The notes under the pieces are model-generated. The model did not search any database. It had not been told where the DNA came from and saw only the letters and a program-made list of their open reading frames with translations. Below are positions 54,646 through 63,280 of a stretch of DNA of 64,000 nt, piece by piece (positions within the stretch are counted from its first letter, which is position 1; the number at the start of each line of letters is the position of its first letter). Where the stretch lies: NCBI GenBank assembly GCA_902705825.1, contig CACSIL010000045.1, positions 114,212 through 178,211 of the forward strand, given 5' to 3'. This DNA comes from Halioglobus japonicus. GTDB lineage: Bacteria > Pseudomonadota > Gammaproteobacteria > Pseudomonadales > Halieaceae. The translations under genes and the position numbers were made by a program.

Positions 54646-54774
54646 CGTGAATAGGGGTTGTGCCCGCCCCGCAGAATGGGGTCAAATGCTCAGCACATTA
54701 AGAGAGTGTGATACCAGGAGTGCACGGTAGAGCACGTTGAATAACAATTATTTTAATCAGAAAGGGGAAGTTAG

Positions 54775-55251
54775 ATGAGTCTAGATGGTCGTGAATTGAG
54801 GGATGCGCTGGGGCGCTTTGCGACGGGCGTCTGTGTTATTACTGCGGTATCCGACGACAACAAGGCAGTGGGCATGACCGCCAACTCGTTTTCATCTGTG
54901 TCACTGGAGCCGCCGCTTGTGTTGTGGTCGCTGCAAAAGAACTCCGATGTCTACGATATCTTCGCCGCTCCTCGTCATTTTGCCGTTAACATCCTGAGCA
55001 GCGAGCAGCAGGCGTTTTCCAACCAGTATGCGAAGAAATCCCAGCACGACCTGGACCCTTCACACTATCGCCTGGGCAAGTACGGTGCCCCGATCATCCG
55101 GCACGCGCTGGCAACGTTTGAATGTGAGTTACACGCCACCCACGAGGGCGGGGATCATCTCATCATCGTCGGCAGGGTAACGGACATGCAGCAGCGTCCC
55201 ACCGGTGAGCCGCTGTTGTTCTATTGCGGCCGCTACCACGAGTTGCACTAG
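54775..55251 (+). CDS. Flavin reductase family protein
   Basis: A 158-residue FMN-binding split-barrel protein. It begins LRDALGRFATGVCVITAVSD, with the FMN-binding TANSFSSVSLEPPLVLWSL and the NADH-side DHLIIVGRV. Such proteins supply reduced flavin to two-component monooxygenases or reduce flavins nonspecifically. The LLM oxidoreductase at 52223 could be a partner, but this is inference. The ribosome site AAGGGGAAG precedes ATG 54775. The 129-base gap before it shows no gene. Confidence 0.9.
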   Translation: MSLDGRELRDALGRFATGVCVITAVSDDNKAVGMTANSFSSVSLEPPLVLWSLQKNSDVYDIFAAPRHFAVNILSSEQQAFSNQYAKKSQHDLDPSHYRLGKYGAPIIRHALATFECELHATHEGGDHLIIVGRVTDMQQRPTGEPLLFYCGRYHELH

Positions 55252-55346
55252 TCGTTGAGTCGAGTGCAGATCGCCGCCACCGGGGTGTTCTTTTCCAGGC
55301 CTAAGCCTTTATACTGAGGCGCTCGTAGCGCTAGAGTCCGTCTTCC

Positions 55347-55889
55347 ATGAAATTTTGTACCCACTGCGGCAATACCGTCATCCTGCAGATTCCTGAGGGG
55401 GATGATCGCGAGCGATTTGTGTGCAGCAGTTGCGAGGTCATTCACTACATAAACCCGCGTGTTATCGTCGGTTGTGTACCTGTGTTTGAAGGCAAGGTGT
55501 TGTTGTGCAAACGCGCCATCGAACCGCGCAAGAACTACTGGACACTGCCTGCTGGTTTCATGGAGAACGGCGAGACCTCACTACAGGGCGCCGCGCGGGA
55601 GACCTGGGAAGAGGCGAGGGCAAAGGTCAGCAATATCAATCTGTACCGTGTTTTCGATGTGCCGTACATCAGCCAGATTTACATGTTTTATCGATGTGAT
55701 CTGGATGGCGGTGAACACGCCGCCGGTCCTGAGAGTCTGGAGACGGGGCTTTTTGATGAGAGCACTGTACCCTGGGATAACATCGCCTTCCCGGTCATAT
55801 CACAAACACTGAAGGAGTTTTTCTCCGACGCCGCCGCGGAGCAATACCCGGTGCGTGTATCTGCGATAGAGCACCGTCCAAAGCGTTAA
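55347..55889 (+). CDS. Nudix hydrolase with zinc ribbon
   Basis: A 180-residue protein. An N-terminal zinc ribbon uses C4, C7, C26 and C29 (KFCTHCGN and VCSSCEV), followed by a Nudix domain with the box GETSLQGAARETWEE (GX5EX7REUXEE pattern, from the Gly in PAGFMENG). The layout is that of ADP-ribose/NADH-pyrophosphatase-type Nudix enzymes but without the NudC N-terminal domain. It probably cleaves a nucleoside diphosphate derivative. The substrate is not predictable. Confidence 0.9.
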   Translation: MKFCTHCGNTVILQIPEGDDRERFVCSSCEVIHYINPRVIVGCVPVFEGKVLLCKRAIEPRKNYWTLPAGFMENGETSLQGAARETWEEARAKVSNINLYRVFDVPYISQIYMFYRCDLDGGEHAAGPESLETGLFDESTVPWDNIAFPVISQTLKEFFSDAAAEQYPVRVSAIEHRPKR

Positions 55890-55916
55890 ACATTTACCAT
55901 CAGGGAGTAGTAACTC

Positions 55917-56393
55917 ATGGCTTTTCCGAAAATCGGTTTGATAGCACCGGCGTTTACACTGTTGGATCAGGATGGCGAAAAAGTCAGCCTCAAGCAGTTC
56001 AGGGGTGAAAAAAATGTTGTGTTGTACTTCTACCCCAAAGCAATGACACCGGGCTGTACAGTTCAGGCCTGTGGTATTCGAGACAGTAAAAAGGAGTTCG
56101 CCAAGCTCGATACTGTCGTGCTTGGAGTGAGCCCGGACCCAGTGGCCCGCCTCGGGCGTTTTATCGATAAACAGGATCTCAATTTCACCCTGTTGTCGGA
56201 CGAGGATCACGCCGTGACAGAAAAGTACGGCTGCTGGGATTTGAAAAAGTTTATGGGCCGCGAGTTTATGGGCGTGTTGCGTACCACCTTTATCATCGGC
56301 AAGGATGGGCGCTTAAAGCACGTCATGAGTAAAGTGAAAACGAAGTCGCACCACGATGACGTGATCGCACTCATCAAGGAACTGGGGCTTTAA
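55917..56393 (+). CDS. bcp: Peroxiredoxin, Bcp/PrxQ type
   Basis: A 158-residue thiol peroxidase reducing hydroperoxides. The peroxidatic C47 lies in TPGCTVQACGIRD; the resolving C52 five residues later identifies the atypical Bcp/PrxQ form. The N-terminal APAFTLLDQDGEKVSLKQF and the FIIGKDGRLKHV strand are typical. The gene is 27 bases after the Nudix gene and 8 bases before the MBL hydrolase; these three probably share a transcript. Confidence 0.94.
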   Translation: MAFPKIGLIAPAFTLLDQDGEKVSLKQFRGEKNVVLYFYPKAMTPGCTVQACGIRDSKKEFAKLDTVVLGVSPDPVARLGRFIDKQDLNFTLLSDEDHAVTEKYGCWDLKKFMGREFMGVLRTTFIIGKDGRLKHVMSKVKTKSHHDDVIALIKELGL

Positions 56394-56401
56394 CGCACAG
56401 C

Positions 56402-57493
56402 ATGCTGAATTATCTGTTTGACGATGTGCCCCAACCCGGACAGCCAAGGGAGATCGTGCCGGGTGTGTTCTGGTTGCGTATGCCGCTCCCCATGGCGCTG
56501 GATCATATCAATCTTTATTTGCTGGAAGATGTCGATGGCTGGTGGATTGTCGATACCGGAATAGCGCTGGGGCCCACCCAGGAACTGTGGGAAACAGTGT
56601 TCGAACAACATTTTCAGGGCAAGCCCGTCAAAGCGGTGCTGTCTACTCACCACCACCCCGATCACACCGGTATGGCCGGCTGGTTGTGTGAACGATGGAA
56701 GGTGCCTTTTTATATCACCGAAGCGGAATATTTTACCGGGCTGTCCTTCAGTCGCACCCTGCCTGAACATTTCAGTTGGTCGGTCTCGCAGCACATGGAG
56801 AGGGCAGGGTATTCGCCGCAGCAGATCGAGGCGTCGCGCGAAGAGTTCAGTGGCTTTGGCAGTATTATCACGCCCATGCCCACCGCGTACCGTCGCCTCG
56901 TGGATGGAGCCTTCCTGTCGATTAATGGCAACCGCTGGCAGGTGGTTGTGGGTAGGGGCCATTCCCCGGAGCACGCCTGTCTCTACTCCAGTGCTCTGAA
57001 TATTTTGATATCCGGCGACCAGGTGATCCCCCGAATTACGTCCAATATCAGTGTTTCAGCGGTAGAGCCCGAGGGGAACCCACTCAAGGAGTGGCTTAAT
57101 TCCCATGAGCACTTTCTCGAGCGATTGCCGGCCGACGCGCTGGTGCTGCCCGCGCACAATACGCCTTTTTACGGCTTGCATGAAAGGCTCCGCTTTTTGA
57201 TCGAACACCACGAGGAGCACCTGCTGGCGCTGGAAGAAGCCTGTCTGGATAAGCCGTGCACTGCGATGGAGCTGTTGCCGGTACTGTTCAAAAGGCCGCT
57301 GGATGGGCACAATCTCGGCTTGGCCTTGGGTGAATGTATAGCGCACCTGAACTACCTGCATCAGCGCGGACAGATCTCGCGTGCGGTGGATGACGCCGGT
57401 TGCTATCGCTATCGGTCTGTCGACGACACACTGCCTAAGCGATTACGGCAGCAGCGCCATGCGGCCGAAGATACCTCACCTATGCAGGTTTAA
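56402..57493 (+). CDS. Metallo-beta-lactamase fold hydrolase
   Basis: A 363-residue MBL-fold protein with the zinc motif TxHxHxDH as STHHHPDHTGM (H83, H85, D87, H88), a third His in GRGHSPEHAC, and Asp in SGDQVIPRI. A C-terminal helical domain of about 100 residues (HHEEHLLALEEACLD onward) matches glyoxalase II-like or SDSA-type hydrolases. The substrate is unknown. It follows bcp by 8 bases. Downstream, the AT-rich gap 57494-57673 holds the 9-bp inverted repeat CAATAAATA/TATTTATTG (57499-57530). Confidence 0.9.
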   Translation: MLNYLFDDVPQPGQPREIVPGVFWLRMPLPMALDHINLYLLEDVDGWWIVDTGIALGPTQELWETVFEQHFQGKPVKAVLSTHHHPDHTGMAGWLCERWKVPFYITEAEYFTGLSFSRTLPEHFSWSVSQHMERAGYSPQQIEASREEFSGFGSIITPMPTAYRRLVDGAFLSINGNRWQVVVGRGHSPEHACLYSSALNILISGDQVIPRITSNISVSAVEPEGNPLKEWLNSHEHFLERLPADALVLPAHNTPFYGLHERLRFLIEHHEEHLLALEEACLDKPCTAMELLPVLFKRPLDGHNLGLALGECIAHLNYLHQRGQISRAVDDAGCYRYRSVDDTLPKRLRQQRHAAEDTSPMQV

Positions 57494-57673
57494 AATAGCA
57501 ATAAATACAATAGTTTATGGTTATTTATTGAAGTTATTAATAGAATAAGATTGTGACCTTGGTCAGCGGTAAATAGAGGATTACGCCCCATGCCATTGTG
57601 CGATGAGGTCTGCCCGAAGTTTCTGCGCGAAAACATAATCAAGGTCTAGACGCTGGATCAATAGAGAAACCCT

Positions 57674-58438
57674 ATGCAATATATATCCGTAGAAGAGGCT
57701 GTTGACGCGCCGGGCATGCGTCTGGTGCTGACGGCCGGCGTGCCTGGACCCTGGGGTGAAGCGGCCAAGTCCATGTTTGCTTACAAAGGCATTGAGTACA
57801 CGCCGGTTTTCCAGGAAGGGGCAGGGGAGAATGAAGCGTTGCGGCAGTGGACCGGACAGACATCCGCGCCGGTCGCCGTTTACCAAGAACTGCCACCGGC
57901 CTGTCACTGGTTCGATGTGTTGATGCTGGCAGAGAGAATCGCCCCGCAGAAACCGCTGGTTCCACTGGACAGTGCTGAGCGCGTCGATGTGCTCGGTTTG
58001 TCCGCACTGATCGCTGGTATGGATGGGTTTGGCTGGCACCGCAGATTGCAATTGCTGGCTCCGATGATGCAATTGGATGAACCGCCCCAGACGATTGTGC
58101 GCATGGCCGGGAAGTATGGCTGGAGTGAACAGGCGCACAGCGCAGCCATCGGTCGCCTGCAGGCGATATCGGCGGAGCTGGATGGCCGGTTGGCACGCCA
58201 GCAACAGCGCGGCAGTGACTATTTCGTGGGTGACCAGGTGTCTGCTGCGGATTTTTACTGGGCCAATATGGCCGGTCTGGTCAAGCCGCTGCCGCACGAC
58301 GATAACCCTATGCCGGACTATATGCGCAATACCTACGAATCGGGCGATGCTGCCACGCTTGCCTGCGTGACGCCAAGGCTGGAGGCCCACCGCGACAGAA
58401 TGTACCAGCGCTACATAGCGCTCCCGCTTGTCTTTTAA
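57674..58438 (+). CDS. Glutathione S-transferase-like protein
   Basis: A 254-residue protein with an N-terminal thioredoxin-like half (LVLTAGVPGPWGEAAKSMFA, cis-Pro in TSAPVAVYQ) and an all-helical C-terminal half (DYFVGDQVSAADFYWANM is the typical GST helix cap). The usual catalytic Ser, Tyr or Cys at the start of helix 1 is not obvious; GVPGPW occupies that place, so activity is uncertain. It pairs with the NTF2-like gene 14 bases downstream. Confidence 0.82.
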   Translation: MQYISVEEAVDAPGMRLVLTAGVPGPWGEAAKSMFAYKGIEYTPVFQEGAGENEALRQWTGQTSAPVAVYQELPPACHWFDVLMLAERIAPQKPLVPLDSAERVDVLGLSALIAGMDGFGWHRRLQLLAPMMQLDEPPQTIVRMAGKYGWSEQAHSAAIGRLQAISAELDGRLARQQQRGSDYFVGDQVSAADFYWANMAGLVKPLPHDDNPMPDYMRNTYESGDAATLACVTPRLEAHRDRMYQRYIALPLVF

Positions 58439-58452
58439 CACGAGGAATCATC

Positions 58453-58905
58453 ATGCTTTCACAACAGGAACTCTCCGACCGCTTTGAAATTCAGGATCTG
58501 GTTTTTCACTACTCCCATCTGATTGATACCAAGGATGTCGAGCGCCTGCGTGAGGAGATATTCACGGCGGACGCATTTATCGACTACAGCGCCTTTGGCG
58601 GCAGCGTGGGTGATCTGGACGAAACCCTGGCGTTTCTCAAAGCATCGCTGACCGATGAATTGTTTCCTCATAGTCAGCACCTTAATGCCAATGTACAGGT
58701 GCAGCTTCAGGGCGACACGGCGACGGGGCGAGTGATGTGTTTCAACCCGATGGAAATGGCCGTGCCCGATGGCGAGAACAACACATTTTTTCTCGGCTTG
58801 TGGTATCTGGATGAGTATCGCCGCACCGACAAAGGCTGGCGTATCGCGCGGCGCGAGGAAGTGAAGAGCTGGACGTTCAATACCCCGGATTTTATGAGTT
58901 TCTAG
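58453..58905 (+). CDS. NTF2/SnoaL-like domain protein
   Basis: A 150-residue single-domain cone-fold protein (LSDRFEIQDLVFHYSHLIDT at the start, GKGW/DKGWRIARREEVKSWT at the end). Members are polyketide cyclases, dehydratases or isomerases, or small-molecule binders. The His and Asp pair of the pocket (HYSHLID, ADAFIDYSAF) are present. The activity is not predictable. It is paired with the GST-like gene; its stop lies 7 bases from the convergent MarR gene. Confidence 0.85.
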   Translation: MLSQQELSDRFEIQDLVFHYSHLIDTKDVERLREEIFTADAFIDYSAFGGSVGDLDETLAFLKASLTDELFPHSQHLNANVQVQLQGDTATGRVMCFNPMEMAVPDGENNTFFLGLWYLDEYRRTDKGWRIARREEVKSWTFNTPDFMSF

Positions 58906-58912
58906 CTGCTGA

Positions 58913-59425
58913 TCAAGGCGCTTCCGGTGCCGGTTCCGCCCAGGTTTCCGGCAGGTACTCCAACTGGAGTTTCCTCACCGCACTGCGCAGCTTATCCTCC
59001 AATTCGTCCAGTTCAGCGGCGCCAATCCTGGATTCGTAGTAACTGCGCACCTGCTCGACAACCTCCAGGCTGTCAGCTGCCAGCGCCATACCGCGCTCTG
59101 TCAGGCGTATTTCCTTGGCCCGCTTATCACCGTCATCGATGTCCCGCGCCACATAACCCATGCGCTCCAGTTCCTTGAGCATTTTGCCCATCGCCTGTTG
59201 CGTCACCTGCGCGCGCTCAGCCAACTCCGTCACCCGCACTGCGCCCATGCCAAGATTGGCCAGCACGGCACTGTGTGACGGGCGGATATCGGTGTGGCCA
59301 CGCGCGTGAACGCCCTGCCAGATGCGGCGTTCAAAATCCCGCGAAAATTCCCGCAGCAGGCGCGACAGATTATTGGACAGGCGGTAAGCAATGGCCTGGT
59401 TTTTTTCAGCGGCAGTACTGGTCAC
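58913..59425 (-). CDS. MarR family transcriptional regulator
   Basis: A 170-residue winged-helix regulator (SHSAVLANLGMGAVRVTELA, then RAQVTQQAMGKMLKELERMG and the wing DDGDKRAKEIRLTERG). MarR proteins respond to aromatic or electrophilic ligands. It is convergent to the GST/NTF2 pair, so it is not the usual divergent arrangement; its target may be that pair or its own gene. Its promoter region faces the exonuclease III gene. Confidence 0.9.
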   Translation of the reverse strand: MTSTAAEKNQAIAYRLSNNLSRLLREFSRDFERRIWQGVHARGHTDIRPSHSAVLANLGMGAVRVTELAERAQVTQQAMGKMLKELERMGYVARDIDDGDKRAKEIRLTERGMALAADSLEVVEQVRSYYESRIGAAELDELEDKLRSAVRKLQLEYLPETWAEPAPEAP

Positions 59426-59583
59426 ACAGTCACCTCCCGTTCTGTTTCAGGTTATATTCCTATTTTAGTGTAGTCGGATAACCGCGGCTGTCACGCTGTA
59501 GCCAATAACTTTCGTACTGCATTGTCCATTGCGAGGTGCATCCGGTACACTGCGGCGCTTTTTCAGGAAACAGGTAAGGGGAA

Positions 59584-60366
59584 ATGGCGAAGATAATAAC
59601 CTGCAATACCAATGGTATTCGCTCGGCTGCTTCCAAGGGTTTTTTCGATTGGCTGGGGGCTGAGCAGGCCGATGTGGTGTGTATTCAGGAGACCAAGGCG
59701 CAGGTCCATCAATTGACTGACCCCGTGTTTACGCCCCCGGGGTATCACTGTTTTTACAACGATGCGATCAAGAAGGGCTACAGTGGCACCGCTGTCTATT
59801 GCAAAGTCGAACCACAGCGCGTCACCACTCGCCTGGGTTGGGACCCTCTGGACTCCGAGGGGCGCTATACCCAGGTCGATTTCAAAGGCCTCAGTGTTGT
59901 GTCTCTTTACATGCCGTCCGGTTCCAGTAGTGAAGCAGCGCTGGAGAAAAAATTCCGGTTTATGGATGAATTCATGGACCACCTGAAAACCCTGCGCCGT
60001 GCCCGGCGAGAGGTGATTCTCTGCGCAGACTGGAACATCTGTCACAAAGAAATCGATCTGAAGAATTGGCGTCCGAATCAGAAAAACTCCGGTTTTCTGC
60101 CCGAAGAACGAGCCTGGCTGGACGTGCTGTATGACGAGGTCGGCTATACGGATTCCTTTCGTCTGGTCAATCAGGAGGCCGAACAGTACACGTGGTGGTC
60201 AAACCGGGGGCAGGCGAGAGCCAACAACGTGGGGTGGCGCCTGGACTATCAGGTAATTACGCCCAAGTTGGTTGATAAGGTCAAAGCGGCATCGATCTAT
60301 AAGGATGAACGGTTTTCTGACCATGCACCGCAAATTATGGAATACGACCTGGAGATAACGGTCTGA
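59584..60366 (+). CDS. xthA: Exodeoxyribonuclease III
   Basis: A 260-residue AP endonuclease/3'-exonuclease of base-excision repair. Metal-binding Glu36 is in VCIQETKA, the catalytic Tyr region in SLYMPSG, the DWN motif in ILCADWNICHKEIDL, and the final Asp-His in FSDHAPQIMEYDL. The ribosome site AAGGGGAA directly precedes ATG 59584. It stands alone, divergent from marR. Confidence 0.95.
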   Translation: MAKIITCNTNGIRSAASKGFFDWLGAEQADVVCIQETKAQVHQLTDPVFTPPGYHCFYNDAIKKGYSGTAVYCKVEPQRVTTRLGWDPLDSEGRYTQVDFKGLSVVSLYMPSGSSSEAALEKKFRFMDEFMDHLKTLRRARREVILCADWNICHKEIDLKNWRPNQKNSGFLPEERAWLDVLYDEVGYTDSFRLVNQEAEQYTWWSNRGQARANNVGWRLDYQVITPKLVDKVKAASIYKDERFSDHAPQIMEYDLEITV

Positions 60367-60556
60367 CGGCGCACTGATCGATGGCTTTCCTGCCGCCCCG
60401 ACATTGCCAAATCACTCGCCTTGCTCGCCAACCGCTCCGAATTCAGGGCAGATAGCCTGTCGACACGACGAGTCAATTGCGGGATGCGCCGAAACCCTGT
60501 AAATTACTCGCGATTTCCACGCCCATTCCTGAACCCACGCACAAGAGAATATATTG

Positions 60557-60889
60557 ATGAGTCTGTTTATTGCCAGCGCCCACGCACAGGAAGCCGGAGC
60601 TCCTCCCGGTGGAGATATGTTCCAGATTCTGTTTCTGGTTGGTCTGTTTGTCCTGTTTTACTTTATTGCCATCCGTCCTCAGCGAAAGCGTCAGAAGGAG
60701 CACGCCGAAATGGTGTCCACGCTGAGCAAGGGCGACGAGGTCGTGACCAGCTCCGGTATTCTCGGCAAAGTCACGAGCCTGGATGATAACTACATGGTGT
60801 TGAATGTCGCCAATAACGTGGAGATGAAGTTTCAGCGTATCCACCTGCACGCGATACTTCCCAAAGGCACCCTGAAGTCCATTGCCTGA
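60557..60889 (+). CDS. yajC: YajC family preprotein translocase accessory protein (isolated)
   Basis: A 110-residue protein with an N-terminal tail (MSLFIASAHAQEAGAPPGG), one membrane helix (about 24-42, ILFLVGLFVLFYFIAIRPQ) and a small soluble domain (GDEVVTSSGILGKV, VEMKFQR). In most gammaproteobacteria yajC lies between tgt and secDF. Here neither is present, and a PLP enzyme gene follows after two bases, so this may be a second copy or a displaced one. The ATG 60557 is used; the TTG just before it is unlikely. Confidence 0.85.
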   Translation: MSLFIASAHAQEAGAPPGGDMFQILFLVGLFVLFYFIAIRPQRKRQKEHAEMVSTLSKGDEVVTSSGILGKVTSLDDNYMVLNVANNVEMKFQRIHLHAILPKGTLKSIA

Positions 60890-60891
60890 GA

Positions 60892-61908
60892 ATGGCTCTG
60901 GTCTACCCCCGAAAAATTTCGCTGGCGCAAACGCCAACGCCCCTGCAGTACCTCGAACGCGCCTCCGAAAAGTGGGGGCGCGGTCATCGCATCTGGGTTA
61001 AGCGCGATGACCTGACCGGCTGTACCCTCAGTGGTAACAAAGTACGCAAGCTCGAGTTCATCATGGCGCATGCCATTGACAATGGTTTTGACACAATCCT
61101 CACCTGTGGTGGTGTACAAAGCAATCATTGCCGGGCGACGGCTCTGGCCGGTGCTCAGCTGGGATTGGGCGTGCACTTGCTGTTGCGCGGTGACGCGCCC
61201 GAGGACATCGAAGGAAATTTGTTGCTCGATCACCTCGCCGGAGCGGCAGTCAATTGTTACCCCTCGGCGCAATTTGTCAGTGAGATAGATGCACTGTTTA
61301 GCCAGTGGCAGGAACACTATGCGGCCAAGGGCCATAAAGCGATGGTTGTGCCCACCGGGGGTAGCGATGGTATCGGTGCCTGGGGCTATATCGCAGCCTG
61401 TGAAGAATTGGCCAGTGACTTCAGCGCCAATAATATAGACAGTGCACACGTAGTCGTTGCCACCGGCTCTGGTGGCACTCAGACAGGGTTGACGCTGGGT
61501 GCCGCCCTGCATCAGTTGCCCGCAACCGTCTGGGGGATAAACGTTTGCGACAATGCAGAGTATTTCCTCAACAAGGTCGCCAGTGATACCGCAGATTGGC
61601 AGCAGCGATACCCTGACGCGCCCGCCGTCGACATCCAACCCCGGGTGCTCGATGGCTATGTCGGCCAGGGCTATGCCATGGCCTCACCTGAGATTTTTGA
61701 ACTTATCGCCGAACTGAGCCGGCTGGAAGGCCTGGTATTGGACCCGGTGTATACCGGTAAGGCATTTGCGGGTATGTTGGCAGAAATATCAGGCGGGCGG
61801 TTCGAGCAGTGCCGCGATATCGTGTTTGTTCACACCGGTGGACTCTTTGGCGTGTTTCCGCAACGTTCCGGTTTCAATTACACCCTGGCACCAACTGGCA
61901 CACCCTGA
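60892..61908 (+). CDS. PLP-dependent D-cysteine desulfhydrase / ACC deaminase family protein
   Basis: A 338-residue tryptophan-synthase-beta-fold enzyme. The PLP lysine is K50 in LSGNKVRKLEFIMA, and the phosphate loop is ATGSGGTQTGLTLG. The family contains 1-aminocyclopropane-1-carboxylate deaminase, D-cysteine desulfhydrase and L-cysteate sulfo-lyase. The residues that tell these apart cannot be judged safely here. The following sodium:alanine symporter, 15 bases downstream, suggests a substrate that is a small amino acid. Confidence 0.87.
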   Translation: MALVYPRKISLAQTPTPLQYLERASEKWGRGHRIWVKRDDLTGCTLSGNKVRKLEFIMAHAIDNGFDTILTCGGVQSNHCRATALAGAQLGLGVHLLLRGDAPEDIEGNLLLDHLAGAAVNCYPSAQFVSEIDALFSQWQEHYAAKGHKAMVVPTGGSDGIGAWGYIAACEELASDFSANNIDSAHVVVATGSGGTQTGLTLGAALHQLPATVWGINVCDNAEYFLNKVASDTADWQQRYPDAPAVDIQPRVLDGYVGQGYAMASPEIFELIAELSRLEGLVLDPVYTGKAFAGMLAEISGGRFEQCRDIVFVHTGGLFGVFPQRSGFNYTLAPTGTP

Positions 61909-61923
61909 CTTTCGGGACTCCGA

Positions 61924-63267
61924 ATGACTATGACAGGAATGATTAGCACACTAAACGGATGGGTCTGGGGCCCGCCAATGCTCATTCTCCTGTTGGGCAC
62001 GGGGGTATTCCTGAGCGTTGGTCTGCGTTTTATGCCGCTGCGCAAAATACCGGTGGCGATGGGCTTGCTGCTGAAGGGCGGCAAGAGCAGTGCCAAGGGC
62101 GATATCTCGCCTTTCGCTGCCCTGATGACAGCGTTGTCGGCAACCGTGGGCACGGGGAATATCGCCGGTGTGGCCACCGCAATCGCCCTCGGCGGGCCGG
62201 GCGCGCTGTTCTGGATGTGGATGACAGCGCTGTTCGGTATGGCCACCAAATATGCTGAAGCGGTGTTGGCCGTGCGTTTTCGCGAGCAGGATGAGAGGGG
62301 CAATTACAGCGGCGGCCCGATGTATTACATCAAAAATGGCCTGCACAAACGGTGGCACTGGCTGGGTATCGCCTTTGCTATTTTCGGCAGCCTAGCAGGG
62401 TTTGGCATCGCTAATACCGTGCAATCAAACTCGGTATCGCAGGTATTGCAGGACACATTTTCTGTGCCGCCACTGGCGACCGGTCTGGTGTTGATGGTGC
62501 TGGTAGGCGCGGTAGTGCTGGGCGGGGTCAGGCGCATCGCTGTCGTCGCCAGCTGGTTGGTGCCCTTCATGGCCATAGGTTATTCGCTGGCGGGGCTGTA
62601 TGTGATCGGCAGCAATATCGCGCAAGTGCCGGATGCAATTGTCACAATAGTCACCTATGCGTTCACGCCGGCAGCGGCAACGGGTGGCTTTGCCGGTGCA
62701 ACAGTGTGGGCAGCGCTGCGCTTCGGTGTGGCAAGAGGTATATTTTCCAACGAGGCGGGACTGGGGAGCGCCCCGATAGCCCATGCCGCTGCGCGCACGA
62801 ATCAACCGGTGCAGCAGGGTATGATCGCGATGCTGGGTACTTTCATAGATACCCTGTTCATCTGTACGGTAACGGGGTTAGTCATCGTGATAACGGATGT
62901 GTGGCCCAGCGGGGTCAGCGGTGCGAGCCTTACCTCCAGTGCCTTTGCCAGTGGCATCCCGGGCGGAGAGTATATTGTCGTGGCGGGCCTGTGCCTGTTC
63001 GCCTTTACCACGATGATAGGCTGGTCATTCTATGGCGAACGCTGCATGGTCTTTCTATTCGGAGCCGGGGCCATCATGCCGTTTCGGGTGGCGTGGGTAC
63101 TGGCGGTTCCTGTGGGTACCGTGTTTCATCTGGATACTGTGTGGCTGATGGCCGATACGCTGAACGCCTTGATGGCACTGCCGAACCTTATTGCCTTGCT
63201 GTTGTTGGGCCCGTTGGTTTTCCGGATTACGCGCGAGTACTTTAATAGCGCATCCGCCGAGCATTGA
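61924..63267 (+). CDS. Sodium:alanine/glycine symporter (AGCS family)
   Basis: A 447-residue secondary transporter with about ten helices. The AGCS signature blocks are present: LSATVGTGNIAGVATAIALGGPG near residue 70, FGMATKYAEAVLAVRFREQD near 100 and FSNEAGLGSAPIAHAAA near 275. It imports alanine, glycine or a related amino acid with sodium, which fits a marine bacterium. It follows the desulfhydrase-family gene closely and is probably cotranscribed. The substrate cannot be refined. Confidence 0.93.
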   Translation: MTMTGMISTLNGWVWGPPMLILLLGTGVFLSVGLRFMPLRKIPVAMGLLLKGGKSSAKGDISPFAALMTALSATVGTGNIAGVATAIALGGPGALFWMWMTALFGMATKYAEAVLAVRFREQDERGNYSGGPMYYIKNGLHKRWHWLGIAFAIFGSLAGFGIANTVQSNSVSQVLQDTFSVPPLATGLVLMVLVGAVVLGGVRRIAVVASWLVPFMAIGYSLAGLYVIGSNIAQVPDAIVTIVTYAFTPAAATGGFAGATVWAALRFGVARGIFSNEAGLGSAPIAHAAARTNQPVQQGMIAMLGTFIDTLFICTVTGLVIVITDVWPSGVSGASLTSSAFASGIPGGEYIVVAGLCLFAFTTMIGWSFYGERCMVFLFGAGAIMPFRVAWVLAVPVGTVFHLDTVWLMADTLNALMALPNLIALLLLGPLVFRITREYFNSASAEH

Positions 63268-63280
63268 GTATGCTAACAAC

